This document shows positions 52,945 to 61,441 of a stretch of DNA of 64,000 bases, in pieces. Origin of the DNA: Lachnospiraceae bacterium (GTDB lineage: Bacteria > Bacillota > Clostridia > Lachnospirales > Lachnospiraceae); the NCBI GenBank assembly GCA_017468395.1, contig JAFUIR010000004.1, forward strand, positions 62,001 through 126,000, given 5' to 3'. Position 1 is the first letter of the stretch; every line of letters starts with the position of its first letter. The notes beneath the pieces are model-generated. The model was not told where the DNA came from, did no database searches, and worked only from the letters and a program-made list of their open reading frames with translations. The position numbers were made by a program, and so were the translations under genes.

Positions 52945-55248
52945 TTAACCCGTTGTTCTCTCAATATCAATGACACTTTCCACGTTGCGGATTTTATCAA
53001 TGATACGATTTAATTCATCTCTGCTCCTTACTTCAAAAGAAGTCTGCATAGTTGCCAGACCTTGTTTATTGGTTCTGGTGTTCATGGACAAAATATCAAT
53101 ATCTTTTTCGGTAAGAGCCTTAGAAATATCTGCCAAAAGTCCGTTTCGGTTATTAGCGTAAATCTTAATTTCCGCAAAATATTTTTCACTGCCGTTTTCC
53201 GGTGCCTGCCAGTCCGCATCAATAATTCTGACTCTCTCCATTTCCGGCAGATTTATCACGTTGATGCAATCCGTTCTATGAATGGAAACTCCTCGGCCTC
53301 TGGTAACAAATCCTACAATTTCATCACCGGGCACAGGGGAACAGCATTTGGAAAATCTTACGGACACATCGGTAATTCCTTTTACCACAATGCCGCTTTT
53401 GGACTTCATGGATACCGGTTTTACACTTTGACTGTTTTCCGCAATACTTGCCAGCACTTCTTCATTAGTCAGTTCTTTCTTGTGGTCACGCTCGTAGTAT
53501 TCGGTCATTTTATTAATAATTTGACCTTCTTTTAAACCACCATGACCAATGGCTGCCAGCACACTATCCCAATCCCTGAAACCATATTTCCGCATAATGG
53601 TTTCCATGTACTCAGGTTTCATCAGGTTCGGCATATTGATTGCCTTTGCCTTACAATAAGCAATCAAAAGTTCCTTACCCTTCACAATATTTTCTTCTTT
53701 AAATTCTGCCTTAAACCACTGGTTAATCTTATTTTTGGCCTGGGTACTCTTTACCAGACCAAGCCAGTCGCGGCTGGGACCGCGGGAATTTTGGGAAGTA
53801 ATAATCTCAATGCGGTCTCCGTTTTTAATCTCATAATCAATGGTTACCAGTTTGCCGTTTACTCTGGCACCAACCATCTTATTTCCTACCGCACTGTGGA
53901 TGCTGTAAGCAAAATCAATGGGGGTGGAACCTGCAGGCAGGTTCTTTACATCTCCGCTGGGAGTAAAACAATATACGTTGTCCGAGAACAGGTCCAAATC
54001 GCTCTTTAAAAGGTTCATGAACTCTTTGTTGTCGGAAGTATCTCTCTGCCACTCCAAAATCTGTCGAAGCCATACCAGTTTTTCTTCTTCCCGGCCTTCT
54101 ACTTTCTTACCGTCAGATGCCTCTTTATATTTCCAATGGGCAGCGATACCATATTCTGCCGCCTTGTGCATTTCAAAAGTACGTATTTGTATCTCAAAAG
54201 GCTGTCCGCTTGTACCAATCAGTGTGGTATGAAGAGACTGATACATATTTGCCTTGGGCATGGCAATATAGTCTTTAAATCTGCCGGGAATGGGCTTATA
54301 CATCTCGTGAATCACACCCAGCGCCGCATAACAATCTTTTACGGAATCCACGATAATGCGGACCGCAAACAAATCATATATCTGATCCAGCGTCTTATTC
54401 TGGTTCTTCATTTTCTTGTAAATGCTGAAGAAATGCTTTACACGTCCGTCAATCTGCGCCTTGATTCCTGCATTATTAATATGCTCGCTGACCTCGTCAA
54501 CAATACTTTGGATATAGGACTCCCTGACACTCTTTCTAACAGCAATCTTATCAACCAAATCATAATATACTTCCGGTTCCAAATATTTTAAGGACAAATC
54601 ATCCAACTCCACCTTCAGTTTGGAAATACCAAGTCTCTGGGCGATGGGACAATAAACTTCGATGGTTTCCTTGGCAATTCTCTGCTGACTTTCCGGCTTT
54701 TGGTATTTCAGCGTGCGCATATTGTGCAGTCTGTCTGCCAATTTGATTATGATAACGCGGATATCCTTTGCCATGGCCAAAAACATTTTACGGAGATTTT
54801 CCGCCTGCATCTCCAGTTTTGTATCGCTGGCATCGCCACTGCTACCGCCGGAGAGGGGAATATTCTCCAGTTTTGTCACACCGTCCACCAAAAGGGCAAC
54901 ATCCGCACCGAACTCTTCTTCAATCTGCGCTTCCGTCATAATGGTGTCTTCTACCACATCATGCAAAAGACCTGCAACGATAGTTTCTTTATCCAATTCC
55001 AAGTCAGCCAAAATAATTGCTACATTTAAGGGATGAATAATATATGGCTCCCCCGACTTACGTCTCTGTTCTTTATGAGCCTCACTGGCCAACTGATACG
55101 CTTTTTCAATTAAACTGATGTCATCAGAAGGATGATACAAATGCACACGATTAATAAGCACCTGATACAATTCTTCGGGCGCCATACCTTCACGTATTTT
55201 GCTGCTTTTACCATCATCCAGAACCACTTTGTTTTTTTCTTCTGTCAT
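52945..55248 (-). CDS. relA: Bifunctional (p)ppGpp synthetase/hydrolase
   Basis: Rel enzyme of the stringent response. 767 residues. Seen: HD hydrolase domain (about 45-200) with HPLNVAIILADLE and GLLHDVVEDT (His and Asp); synthetase domain (about 250-370) with GRVKHFFSIYKKM and FKDYIAMPKANMYQSLHT; TGS domain with CFTPSGDVKNLPAGSTPIDF; zinc finger-like CCSPVPGD; and C-terminal ACT domain with VNRTGLLADIS-like ANNRNGLLADISKALTEK. Intact HD and synthetase motifs suggest both activities. It lies 25 bases after apt. Confidence 0.97.
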   Translation of the reverse strand: MTEEKNKVVLDDGKSSKIREGMAPEELYQVLINRVHLYHPSDDISLIEKAYQLASEAHKEQRRKSGEPYIIHPLNVAIILADLELDKETIVAGLLHDVVEDTIMTEAQIEEEFGADVALLVDGVTKLENIPLSGGSSGDASDTKLEMQAENLRKMFLAMAKDIRVIIIKLADRLHNMRTLKYQKPESQQRIAKETIEVYCPIAQRLGISKLKVELDDLSLKYLEPEVYYDLVDKIAVRKSVRESYIQSIVDEVSEHINNAGIKAQIDGRVKHFFSIYKKMKNQNKTLDQIYDLFAVRIIVDSVKDCYAALGVIHEMYKPIPGRFKDYIAMPKANMYQSLHTTLIGTSGQPFEIQIRTFEMHKAAEYGIAAHWKYKEASDGKKVEGREEEKLVWLRQILEWQRDTSDNKEFMNLLKSDLDLFSDNVYCFTPSGDVKNLPAGSTPIDFAYSIHSAVGNKMVGARVNGKLVTIDYEIKNGDRIEIITSQNSRGPSRDWLGLVKSTQAKNKINQWFKAEFKEENIVKGKELLIAYCKAKAINMPNLMKPEYMETIMRKYGFRDWDSVLAAIGHGGLKEGQIINKMTEYYERDHKKELTNEEVLASIAENSQSVKPVSMKSKSGIVVKGITDVSVRFSKCCSPVPGDEIVGFVTRGRGVSIHRTDCINVINLPEMERVRIIDADWQAPENGSEKYFAEIKIYANNRNGLLADISKALTEKDIDILSMNTRTNKQGLATMQTSFEVRSRDELNRIIDKIRNVESVIDIERTTG

Positions 55249-55273
55249 AATATATCAGCCACCTGAATATAAT

Positions 55274-55798
55274 TTATTTGCCTTCGTAACAAATTGCAGA
55301 GTCCAAACGATACCCCTGCAGTCTCTCTCTTCCTTTAAGCCCTGCCAGTTCAATCAGTACAACCACACCTACTACTTCGCCGCCAAGTTCTTCAATAAGT
55401 TCAATCATGGCTTTGGTAGTACCGCCTGTAGCAATCAAATCGTCCACAACAAGTACTTTCTGTCCGGGTTTTATAGAATCTTTGTGCATTTCAATTACTG
55501 CCGTTCCGTATTCCAGAGCATATTCTTTTTCTACTGTTTCACAAGGCAGTTTACCTTTTTTGCGGATAAGTACAAAGGGCTTATGATTATTGTATGCAAT
55601 AGGCGTTCCAAAAATAAAGCCTCTGGATTCCGGTCCTACCACCACGTCATAATCCAAATCTTTTATCTTTTCCTGCATAGTATCGATAGCAAGATGTAAA
55701 CCGTCTGCATCCTGCAAAACACTGGTAACATCTCTGAAAATGATCCCCTCTTCCGGGAAATCAGGAATACTTCTTACATATTCTTCCAACTTTTTCAT
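55274..55798 (-). CDS. apt: Adenine phosphoribosyltransferase
   Basis: Salvages adenine to AMP with PRPP. 174 residues. Seen: FPEEGIIFRDVTSVL near the N-terminus, GPESRGFIFGTPIA, and PRPP-binding VLVVDDLIATGGTTKAM. apt next to relA is a well-known Firmicute arrangement. A sigma-A-like promoter precedes it. GGAG lies before the ATG. Confidence 0.97.
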   Translation of the reverse strand: MKKLEEYVRSIPDFPEEGIIFRDVTSVLQDADGLHLAIDTMQEKIKDLDYDVVVGPESRGFIFGTPIAYNNHKPFVLIRKKGKLPCETVEKEYALEYGTAVIEMHKDSIKPGQKVLVVDDLIATGGTTKAMIELIEELGGEVVGVVVLIELAGLKGRERLQGYRLDSAICYEGK

Positions 55799-55846
55799 AA
55801 TCTATTCGCTCCTTTGACTAATAATCTTGTATGTACATTTCTATAT

Positions 55847-55875
55847 ATTATAGTATCTTTTAGCGGGAAAGTCAA
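55847..55875 (-). promoter_or_regulatory. Promoter of apt-relA
   Basis: On the minus strand: -35 TTGACT (55870-55875), 17 bp, -10 TATAAT (55847-55852). It starts immediately after the stop of the upstream membrane protein gene, with no terminator visible between, so read-through is likely too. Confidence 0.8.
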
Positions 55876-55879
55876 AAAG

Positions 55880-56386
55880 TTATTCCCAAACAAGCGTGCC
55901 ATAATATTCTGCATAAAGTACATTTTCTTCAAAGATACTCTCTGCGCAAATTTCCTGTAAAATCCGCTTACATTCCTCTGCCTTCTCCAGATAATATTCC
56001 TGCTTTCCGGTCTCGGAAACCTCTGCCGCTTTCATGTAAATCTGATACTGGTTATAAGTATCGTACATATCTACCTGTTCCCAGAGATAATCAAATTCTT
56101 CCTCATAACTTTGGTCATAATGCATGGACATGGCCAGAGAATCAAAGTCGCCGTTATTACAGTACCATGCGTAAGAATCCAAACGTTTTTCCACCGTATC
56201 CTCATTGAAAGTCGCAATGACACCACCTATAGTCACGACCATTGCCAGAAGTGCCATACCAAAAGCAAGCACAGCACCATAGGCAAGCACGGCCTTTACT
56301 GCCATTTTTTGATAATACCCCAACTTTTCCTTATAAGCAAAAAATGCCCATACAAACGCACAAACTACCACAAATAAAATTTCCAT
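55880..56386 (-). CDS. Unknown two-helix membrane protein (zinc-ribbon cluster, gene 4)
   Basis: 168 residues, not recognised. N-terminal helix (about 3-17), second helix (about 30-60), then an extracytoplasmic acidic and Tyr-rich helical region (about 65-168) with many EEE/YDQ-type turns. Its ATG overlaps the stop of the previous gene by one base (TAATG), so it is translationally coupled to the zinc-ribbon protein. No cysteines or catalytic motifs that I can name. Last in the four-gene unit. Confidence 0.75.
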   Translation of the reverse strand: MEILFVVVCAFVWAFFAYKEKLGYYQKMAVKAVLAYGAVLAFGMALLAMVVTIGGVIATFNEDTVEKRLDSYAWYCNNGDFDSLAMSMHYDQSYEEEFDYLWEQVDMYDTYNQYQIYMKAAEVSETGKQEYYLEKAEECKRILQEICAESIFEENVLYAEYYGTLVWE

Positions 56387-57012
56387 TATTTGGCCCCTCC
56401 CAATCTTTCAAGGAGTTTTTGAACCAGCGCCTCCCGGGCAGCCATGGTATCAGAATAATATTCATGTTCCACTGCAAACTGCGTAATCTCTTCTTCCGTC
56501 ATCTGCAAATAACCAATCATAAAAGCGCGTACCTGTTCTGCAGCCCGGCTGTCCGCCTCGTCTACCAGAATTTTATAACTGTTACTCAGCACATAATCCA
56601 GCGCACTTTCCCTAATTGCCTCGCCGGTATCCACCGCTATGACAATTTCATACATGTACTCCCGCACCATTTCATTTTCTATGCGCCTGTCACTTTCCTG
56701 CGCATACTTCCATGCGTAAGTTCCTTCTTTGGGAGTGCGCGCAATATGGTTATCCGCCAGCATATAAATTCCAAAAGCTGCAACAGTAAAAACAACCGCG
56801 GCTACGGAAAAACTGATAATTACTCTGGTCAAAAGCATTTGTACCATATCGGGAGTGCGGTTCTTTAGAATAAATTGGGGCAAAAGTTTATTTTTTGCCA
56901 TTTTTTCCGCAAGTTCCAACTGAAAAAGTCTTCCGGGTTCATAGGTACTGTTACAATATGGGCAGGCAGTGCTTTGAGAATCTACCTCGCCCCCGCAATT
57001 CGGACACTTCAT
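56386..57012 (-). CDS. Zinc-ribbon membrane protein of unknown function (cluster gene 3)
   Basis: 208 residues. N-terminal zinc ribbon MKCPNCGGEV with CPYC (Cys 3, 6, 17, 20), a helical cytoplasmic region, one membrane helix (about 61-85), and a long extracytoplasmic helical domain ending with FMIGYLQMTEEEITQFA. The MTEEEI stretch is shared with the C-terminus of the next protein at 57014, so the two look like paralogues with the same domain order. One base separates their coding regions. Confidence 0.8.
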   Translation of the reverse strand: MKCPNCGGEVDSQSTACPYCNSTYEPGRLFQLELAEKMAKNKLLPQFILKNRTPDMVQMLLTRVIISFSVAAVVFTVAAFGIYMLADNHIARTPKEGTYAWKYAQESDRRIENEMVREYMYEIVIAVDTGEAIRESALDYVLSNSYKILVDEADSRAAEQVRAFMIGYLQMTEEEITQFAVEHEYYSDTMAAREALVQKLLERLGGAK

Positions 57013-57013
57013 A

Positions 57014-57775
57014 CTACTTCAAATCCCTTTCTAAATATCCATTGACTATTTCCTGCAATTCCTCTTCTGAATCGCATCTTCGCAGATAATCAATTTCCTC
57101 TTCCGTCATTTCAAATTTTTCTTTCAAGAACAAAATCAGTTCCTCTTCCCATGCCATCAGAAGTTTTTCATTTCCCATAATGGCCCTGTCATTAATATAT
57201 TTCTGCAGGGAAGACAGAGCATCAGCCGCATATTCCAAGGTGTAAGACAAATACTGTTTAGCGCTGTCCTCATAAACCTCATATCCGTCATTTTCCTGAT
57301 AGTCCTCAAGTGATTCTACATATCTGTCATAACAATAATAGATATATTCTATACTATACTCGCCCACATCCATAATTTGGCTGTACTTTTCATATTTACT
57401 GTCCCACAGTTCAAAATCACTGTAATACTCATAAAATTTATCCCACTGCTCCTGGGCAATCATATTTTCCAAATTTTCCACATGCTTTTGATAAATCGCA
57501 TACTCAACTTTGGCTGAATACTTACTCCATGCAATGCCGATACCGCCACCCAAAATCAACAGGCTCAGCAATCCCGCCAACACAATAATAACAATGGTGT
57601 GAATTTTATTTACCTTCTTTTCAGGAAGGTCTTTCACTTTCTCCTGTGCCTCTTTATCAATGGCGTGTTTCACTTTCGCCTTCCTTTTTTCTACCATGAA
57701 AGGATTTTCCGACTGACAATGGGGACATCTCTCCAAATGCTTGGAATACTTTCCTCCGCAATAGGAACATATCAT
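57014..57775 (-). CDS. Zinc-ribbon membrane protein of unknown function (cluster gene 2)
   Basis: 253 residues from MICSYCGGKY. N-terminal zinc ribbon (Cys 3, 6, 17, 20), a basic cytoplasmic segment, one membrane helix (about 57-82), then an acidic, Tyr-rich extracytoplasmic helical domain ending KFEMTEEEIDYLRR. The ATG at 57775 follows GGAGG at eight bases; the longer frame from 57853 would put 26 extra residues before the ribbon. Domain layout mirrors the neighbour at 56386. Family unknown to me. Confidence 0.8.
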   Translation of the reverse strand: MICSYCGGKYSKHLERCPHCQSENPFMVEKRKAKVKHAIDKEAQEKVKDLPEKKVNKIHTIVIIVLAGLLSLLILGGGIGIAWSKYSAKVEYAIYQKHVENLENMIAQEQWDKFYEYYSDFELWDSKYEKYSQIMDVGEYSIEYIYYCYDRYVESLEDYQENDGYEVYEDSAKQYLSYTLEYAADALSSLQKYINDRAIMGNEKLLMAWEEELILFLKEKFEMTEEEIDYLRRCDSEEELQEIVNGYLERDLK

Positions 57776-57815
57776 ACATATATCCTCCGCCTCTATTTTC
57801 TTTAGAAATTTTACC

Positions 57816-58172
57816 TTATTTTTCAGTTTTGTGCAACACACTGCGCTCAACATGAATTGTATTCATCCATTCCCGGTCTTCTTCTGTAAAAAGGCTGATT
57901 TTTATAAACAACCTCTGCCCTTCCGGCCAGTAATCCAAAGGAATGTCCATCCGCAGAACCTCAGAAAGAGGCAGCACAGCATCCTGCCTAACACACACCT
58001 TTCTCCCCTGCTCATCATAAAATACCACCGGTAATATTTCTGTTTTCTCCCCTTCCTTTGCCTGTGCGTATTCTGTGTCCAGCATGGCAAAAATCCCCAA
58101 AATCAGCCCTAAAATAAGCCCAAAAATCCATACTAAAACCGTTCCTCTCTTACCACGTAAAAAACAAGCCAT
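57816..58172 (-). CDS. Unknown single-pass membrane protein (cluster gene 1)
   Basis: 118 residues. Short basic N-terminus, one helix (about 11-30), and an extracytoplasmic domain of about 88 residues with hydrophobic-charged alternation consistent with a beta-rich fold. AGGAAGG lies before the ATG. It is first in the cluster after a promoter nested in the rseP terminator. No homology recognised. Confidence 0.72.
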   Translation of the reverse strand: MACFLRGKRGTVLVWIFGLILGLILGIFAMLDTEYAQAKEGEKTEILPVVFYDEQGRKVCVRQDAVLPLSEVLRMDIPLDYWPEGQRLFIKISLFTEEDREWMNTIHVERSVLHKTEK

Positions 58173-58262
58173 AATGCACCTTCCTAAAAGTTTGAAATAA
58201 CGGAGCAGATAAAAGGCTCCCTAAAGTGAAAAATAAAAATAGAAATAAGAATAAAAGATAGA

Positions 58263-58284
58263 AACATACCGGAACCGATATGTT
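58263..58284 (-). promoter_or_regulatory. 22-bp quasi-palindrome at the cluster transcription start
   Basis: Arms AACATACCGG and CCGATATGTT match as inverted repeat with one mismatch and AA between. It lies just after the predicted start site (near 58286), suitable for a repressor or as a leader hairpin. Confidence 0.6.
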
Positions 58285-58292
58285 GTATAGAC

Positions 58293-58321
58293 ATTATAAA
58301 AGCAGCCGGTCACAATATCAA
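58293..58321 (-). promoter_or_regulatory. Promoter of the zinc-ribbon cluster, nested in the rseP terminator
   Basis: On the minus strand: -35 TTGATA (58316-58321), 17 bp, -10 TATAAT (58293-58298). The -35 lies in the loop/stem of the preceding terminator hairpin. Confidence 0.7.
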
Positions 58322-58361
58322 CTCGTAATATTGTCCAAAACCGACTGCCTGTTTTTATTGC
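58300..58361 (-). terminator. Terminator after rseP
   Basis: Outer arms GCAG-CGGT and ACCG-CTGC with an inner perfect stem ACAATAT/ATATTGT; on the minus strand it ends in GCTTTTATAATG. It closes the pyrH...rseP run. Confidence 0.72.
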
Positions 58362-58364
58362 ATA

Positions 58365-59447
58365 CTATCCAAAAATATTGACTAAATCATTAAACAGCAC
58401 CACTACCATCAAGCCAAGGAAAAACACCATACCGATAAAATGAACGATACCCTCTTTTTCCGGCGGCACAGGTTTGCCCCGTACCAGTTCAATGAGCATA
58501 AACACCAGTCTGCCTCCATCCAGTGCCGGAAGTGGCAACAGATTGAGAATACCAAGATTGACGGACAACAGTACCACAATGTTCATCATGCTCAGCACCA
58601 CGCTGGTAACACCATACTGTTTCGCCTCTTCGTAAGTCTTACCTACCACATTCACTGCGATGCCCACAGGACCTGCCACATCCTGACGGTTGAAGTTGCC
58701 GGTAATCAGCATTCCCAAACTCTTATATGTGGAACGTACCCAGTAGCGCAGTTCATGCCATGCATCACGGAAAACTTCGATTCCTTCGCTTTCCTCGTAC
58801 ACACCACCATATACGCCAAGGGCGTAAGTCCCGGTCGATTCATTTAACTTAGGGGTCAGCGTCGTAGTATTCTTCTGCCCCTCTCTCTCATAAACAATTT
58901 CCAAAGCCTCACCTTTGCTAATGGCCATAGTCAGGGAAATGTCTCTGAACAAATACATTTTTTCGCCATCAATGCTTACAATGGTATCTCCCGCCTTAAG
59001 ACCTGCCTCCTGGGCTGCGGAGCCTTCCACCACGTCATACACCTGGGGAAGGTCTTTGGGACTTAAGGAAACCAAAATAATAGCAAAAACAAACGCCAGA
59101 ATAAAGTTAAACAAAGGACCTGCCACTACTGTAGCAATTCTGGACCACACATTAGCCTTTAGGAAGGAACCGGAATCATCCACCGGGGTCGCCTCTGCAT
59201 CCCCTTCTTCCTGCTCTTTTTTCAGTTCCAGCCCATCCTCGCCCTCAAACATACAGGCGCCGCCGATAGGCAGAAGTTTCAGGGCATACACTGTTTCTTT
59301 TCTTTTAAAGGAAAAAAGCGTGGGACCCATTCCCACGGAAAATTCCACTACATGGATTCCGTTCAGTTTAGCAATGATAAAATGTCCGAATTCATGGGAC
59401 AGCACTACCACACCAAATATAAGCACAAATAAAATTAAAGTCATCAT
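58365..59447 (-). CDS. rseP: RIP zinc metalloprotease RseP (site-2 protease)
   Basis: Intramembrane protease that cleaves anti-sigma factors and signal peptides. 360 residues. Seen: HEFGH (about 18-22) in the first helix, a PDZ domain (about 125-200) with VVEGSAAQEAGLKAGDTIVS, LLPLPALDGGRLVFM (second metal/Asp motif) and C-terminal helices. Two tandem ATGs start it. It follows dxr by eight bases. Confidence 0.95.
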   Translation of the reverse strand: MMTLILFVLIFGVVVLSHEFGHFIIAKLNGIHVVEFSVGMGPTLFSFKRKETVYALKLLPIGGACMFEGEDGLELKKEQEEGDAEATPVDDSGSFLKANVWSRIATVVAGPLFNFILAFVFAIILVSLSPKDLPQVYDVVEGSAAQEAGLKAGDTIVSIDGEKMYLFRDISLTMAISKGEALEIVYEREGQKNTTTLTPKLNESTGTYALGVYGGVYEESEGIEVFRDAWHELRYWVRSTYKSLGMLITGNFNRQDVAGPVGIAVNVVGKTYEEAKQYGVTSVVLSMMNIVVLLSVNLGILNLLPLPALDGGRLVFMLIELVRGKPVPPEKEGIVHFIGMVFFLGLMVVVLFNDLVNIFG

Positions 59448-59455
59448 TACGTCTG

Positions 59456-60601
59456 TTACACCTCTGTCATGATAAATTCATAAGTCTCCGCTTCCGCCTG
59501 CAAAATCTGATTCACATCAGGATTCTGCATTACTTTATGGCGTTTCATGGATTCTTCAATCAACTCCGCAATTTGCAGATATTTTATCTTTCTGTCAAGG
59601 AAGAGGCTGACTGCCTTCTCATTTGCCGCATTGTAAACCGTAGGCATACTTCCGCCAATTTCCAAGGCCTCATATGCAAGACGAAGTCCGGGGAAAGCAT
59701 CTGTATCCGGCTTTTCAAAAGTCATACTGCCCAGTTCATAAAAGTCCACCCTCTTGCCGTCCATAGGTTTTCTGTCCGGATAAAACAGTGCATATTGGAT
59801 AGGCAGTTTCATATCCGGCATGCCAAGTTGCGCCATAATACCGCCGTCCACATACTGCACCATGGAATGAATAATACTCTGGGGATGCACTACTACCTGA
59901 ATCTGCTCAGGTGACACGTCAAAGAGCCACTTTGCCTCAATCACTTCCAGTCCTTTATTTACTAAAGTGGAAGAATCAATGGTGATTTTTCTTCCCATAG
60001 CCCAGTTGGGATGTTTTAAGGCATCTTCCACCCGGATATCCATAAGTTGATCCCTGCTTCTTCCTCTGAAAGGACCACCGGACGCCGTAAGCAAAATCTT
60101 CTCCACGCGTTTTTTCGGCTCGCCGTTTAAGGACTGGAAAATAGCGCTATGTTCGCTGTCCACAGGCAAAATAGGTACTCCGTACTGCTCTGCCAAAGGC
60201 ATAATAATATGTCCTGCCGTTACCAGTGTCTCTTTATTGGCAAGGGCAATGGTCTTCTTATTTTTAATGGCCTCGATAGTCGGTCTGATACCAATCATTC
60301 CCACAACCGCAGTCAATAATACTTCCACTTCCGCAAATGCCGCAATCTCCATCAGACCATCCATGCCGTAAGACACTTTCACATCCAAATCCGCTACTCT
60401 TTCTCTCAGGTCCGCTGCTGCCTTTTCTTCCCACATAACGGCAATCTTGGGATGGAACTCTCTGATTTGTTGCTCCATCTTATCTACACTGCTGCCTGCA
60501 GCCAGTGCCGTTACTTTCAGTTCCCCGTTAGCCCTTACCACATCAAGCGCTTGTGTACCGATAGAGCCTGTGGAACCAAGTATTCCCAACTTTTTCATCA
60601 T
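59456..60601 (-). CDS. dxr: 1-deoxy-D-xylulose 5-phosphate reductoisomerase
   Basis: Second committed enzyme of the MEP isoprenoid pathway. 381 residues. Seen: NADPH-binding GSTGSIGTQALDVVRA (about 8-23), ANKETLVTAG, ILPVDSEHSAIFQ, ASGGPFRG (substrate/metal region), HPNWAMGRKITIDSSTL, and C-terminal four-helix part. It supplies IPP/DMAPP for UppS, encoded two genes upstream in transcription order. The gene stands between cdsA and rseP. Confidence 0.97.
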   Translation of the reverse strand: MMKKLGILGSTGSIGTQALDVVRANGELKVTALAAGSSVDKMEQQIREFHPKIAVMWEEKAAADLRERVADLDVKVSYGMDGLMEIAAFAEVEVLLTAVVGMIGIRPTIEAIKNKKTIALANKETLVTAGHIIMPLAEQYGVPILPVDSEHSAIFQSLNGEPKKRVEKILLTASGGPFRGRSRDQLMDIRVEDALKHPNWAMGRKITIDSSTLVNKGLEVIEAKWLFDVSPEQIQVVVHPQSIIHSMVQYVDGGIMAQLGMPDMKLPIQYALFYPDRKPMDGKRVDFYELGSMTFEKPDTDAFPGLRLAYEALEIGGSMPTVYNAANEKAVSLFLDRKIKYLQIAELIEESMKRHKVMQNPDVNQILQAEAETYEFIMTEV

Positions 60602-60616
60602 TTCAAACTTCCTTTG

Positions 60617-61438
60617 CTATTTCATCAACAAAATTACCATGAAGTAAATCATGGGAGCTGTTACCAGGACACTGTCAAAACGGTCCATAATACCGCCGTG
60701 TCCCGGAATCAGTTTGCCGTAATCTTTAATGTCATGATTTCTCTTAATGGCAGATGCCGCCAAGTCGCCTAACTGGCTCATTACTGCACCAACACCGCAG
60801 ATAATAACCACGATCAGGTTCATGGACTGCTCTTTTACCACGTTATTCAACAAGAAATAACTGTACAAAAATCCTAGCAACATGGCACCTAATACGCCGC
60901 CGATACAGCCTTCCAAAGATTTTTTAGGACTAAGCACCGGGAAAATCTTTTTCTTTCCTATGAGTATGCCCACCAAATAAGCACAAGTATCGCAACCCCA
61001 AGAACAAATCAAAATCAGCCACACAATATAAATTCCGTAAGGCAGTTCCCTTGTCTGGTACATAAAGGAAAACATAACCGGAGCATAAATCAGCGAAAAT
61101 GTAGCCATAGCCGCCTGCTCAATCGTGTATTTTGGGAAAGCAATCACATAGACAAACATCTCCGCAAGAAGTGTGCCGATAATGACCATCATTTCCAAGG
61201 ATTTGCCTCCTGCGAAAAAAATCACCACATAATAAGCCAACACTCCGGCCAATCCCACTATTGTGAGTCCGTTCCATCCCGCTTTCTTTTCTTGAACGCC
61301 CGTAGCCGTTACCAATTCCAAATAAGCCACAAAGGAAATCAGAAGCAAAATACCTGCCATGACCGGTCCACCCATTATTAATGCCAATAGCGCAATGACT
61401 GCCAATACCACACTGCTGGCGAATCTGGTCCAAAACAT
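60617..61438 (-). CDS. cdsA: Phosphatidate cytidylyltransferase
   Basis: Makes CDP-diacylglycerol for phospholipid synthesis. 273 residues with about eight hydrophobic segments and the family signature near the C-terminus: SAIKRNHDIKDYGKLIPGHG followed by GIMDRFDS (about 232-256). It starts 3 bases after uppS and is followed by dxr, the standard uppS-cdsA-dxr-rseP order. Confidence 0.96.
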   Translation of the reverse strand: MFWTRFASSVVLAVIALLALIMGGPVMAGILLLISFVAYLELVTATGVQEKKAGWNGLTIVGLAGVLAYYVVIFFAGGKSLEMMVIIGTLLAEMFVYVIAFPKYTIEQAAMATFSLIYAPVMFSFMYQTRELPYGIYIVWLILICSWGCDTCAYLVGILIGKKKIFPVLSPKKSLEGCIGGVLGAMLLGFLYSYFLLNNVVKEQSMNLIVVIICGVGAVMSQLGDLAASAIKRNHDIKDYGKLIPGHGGIMDRFDSVLVTAPMIYFMVILLMK

Positions 61439-61441
61439 AAC

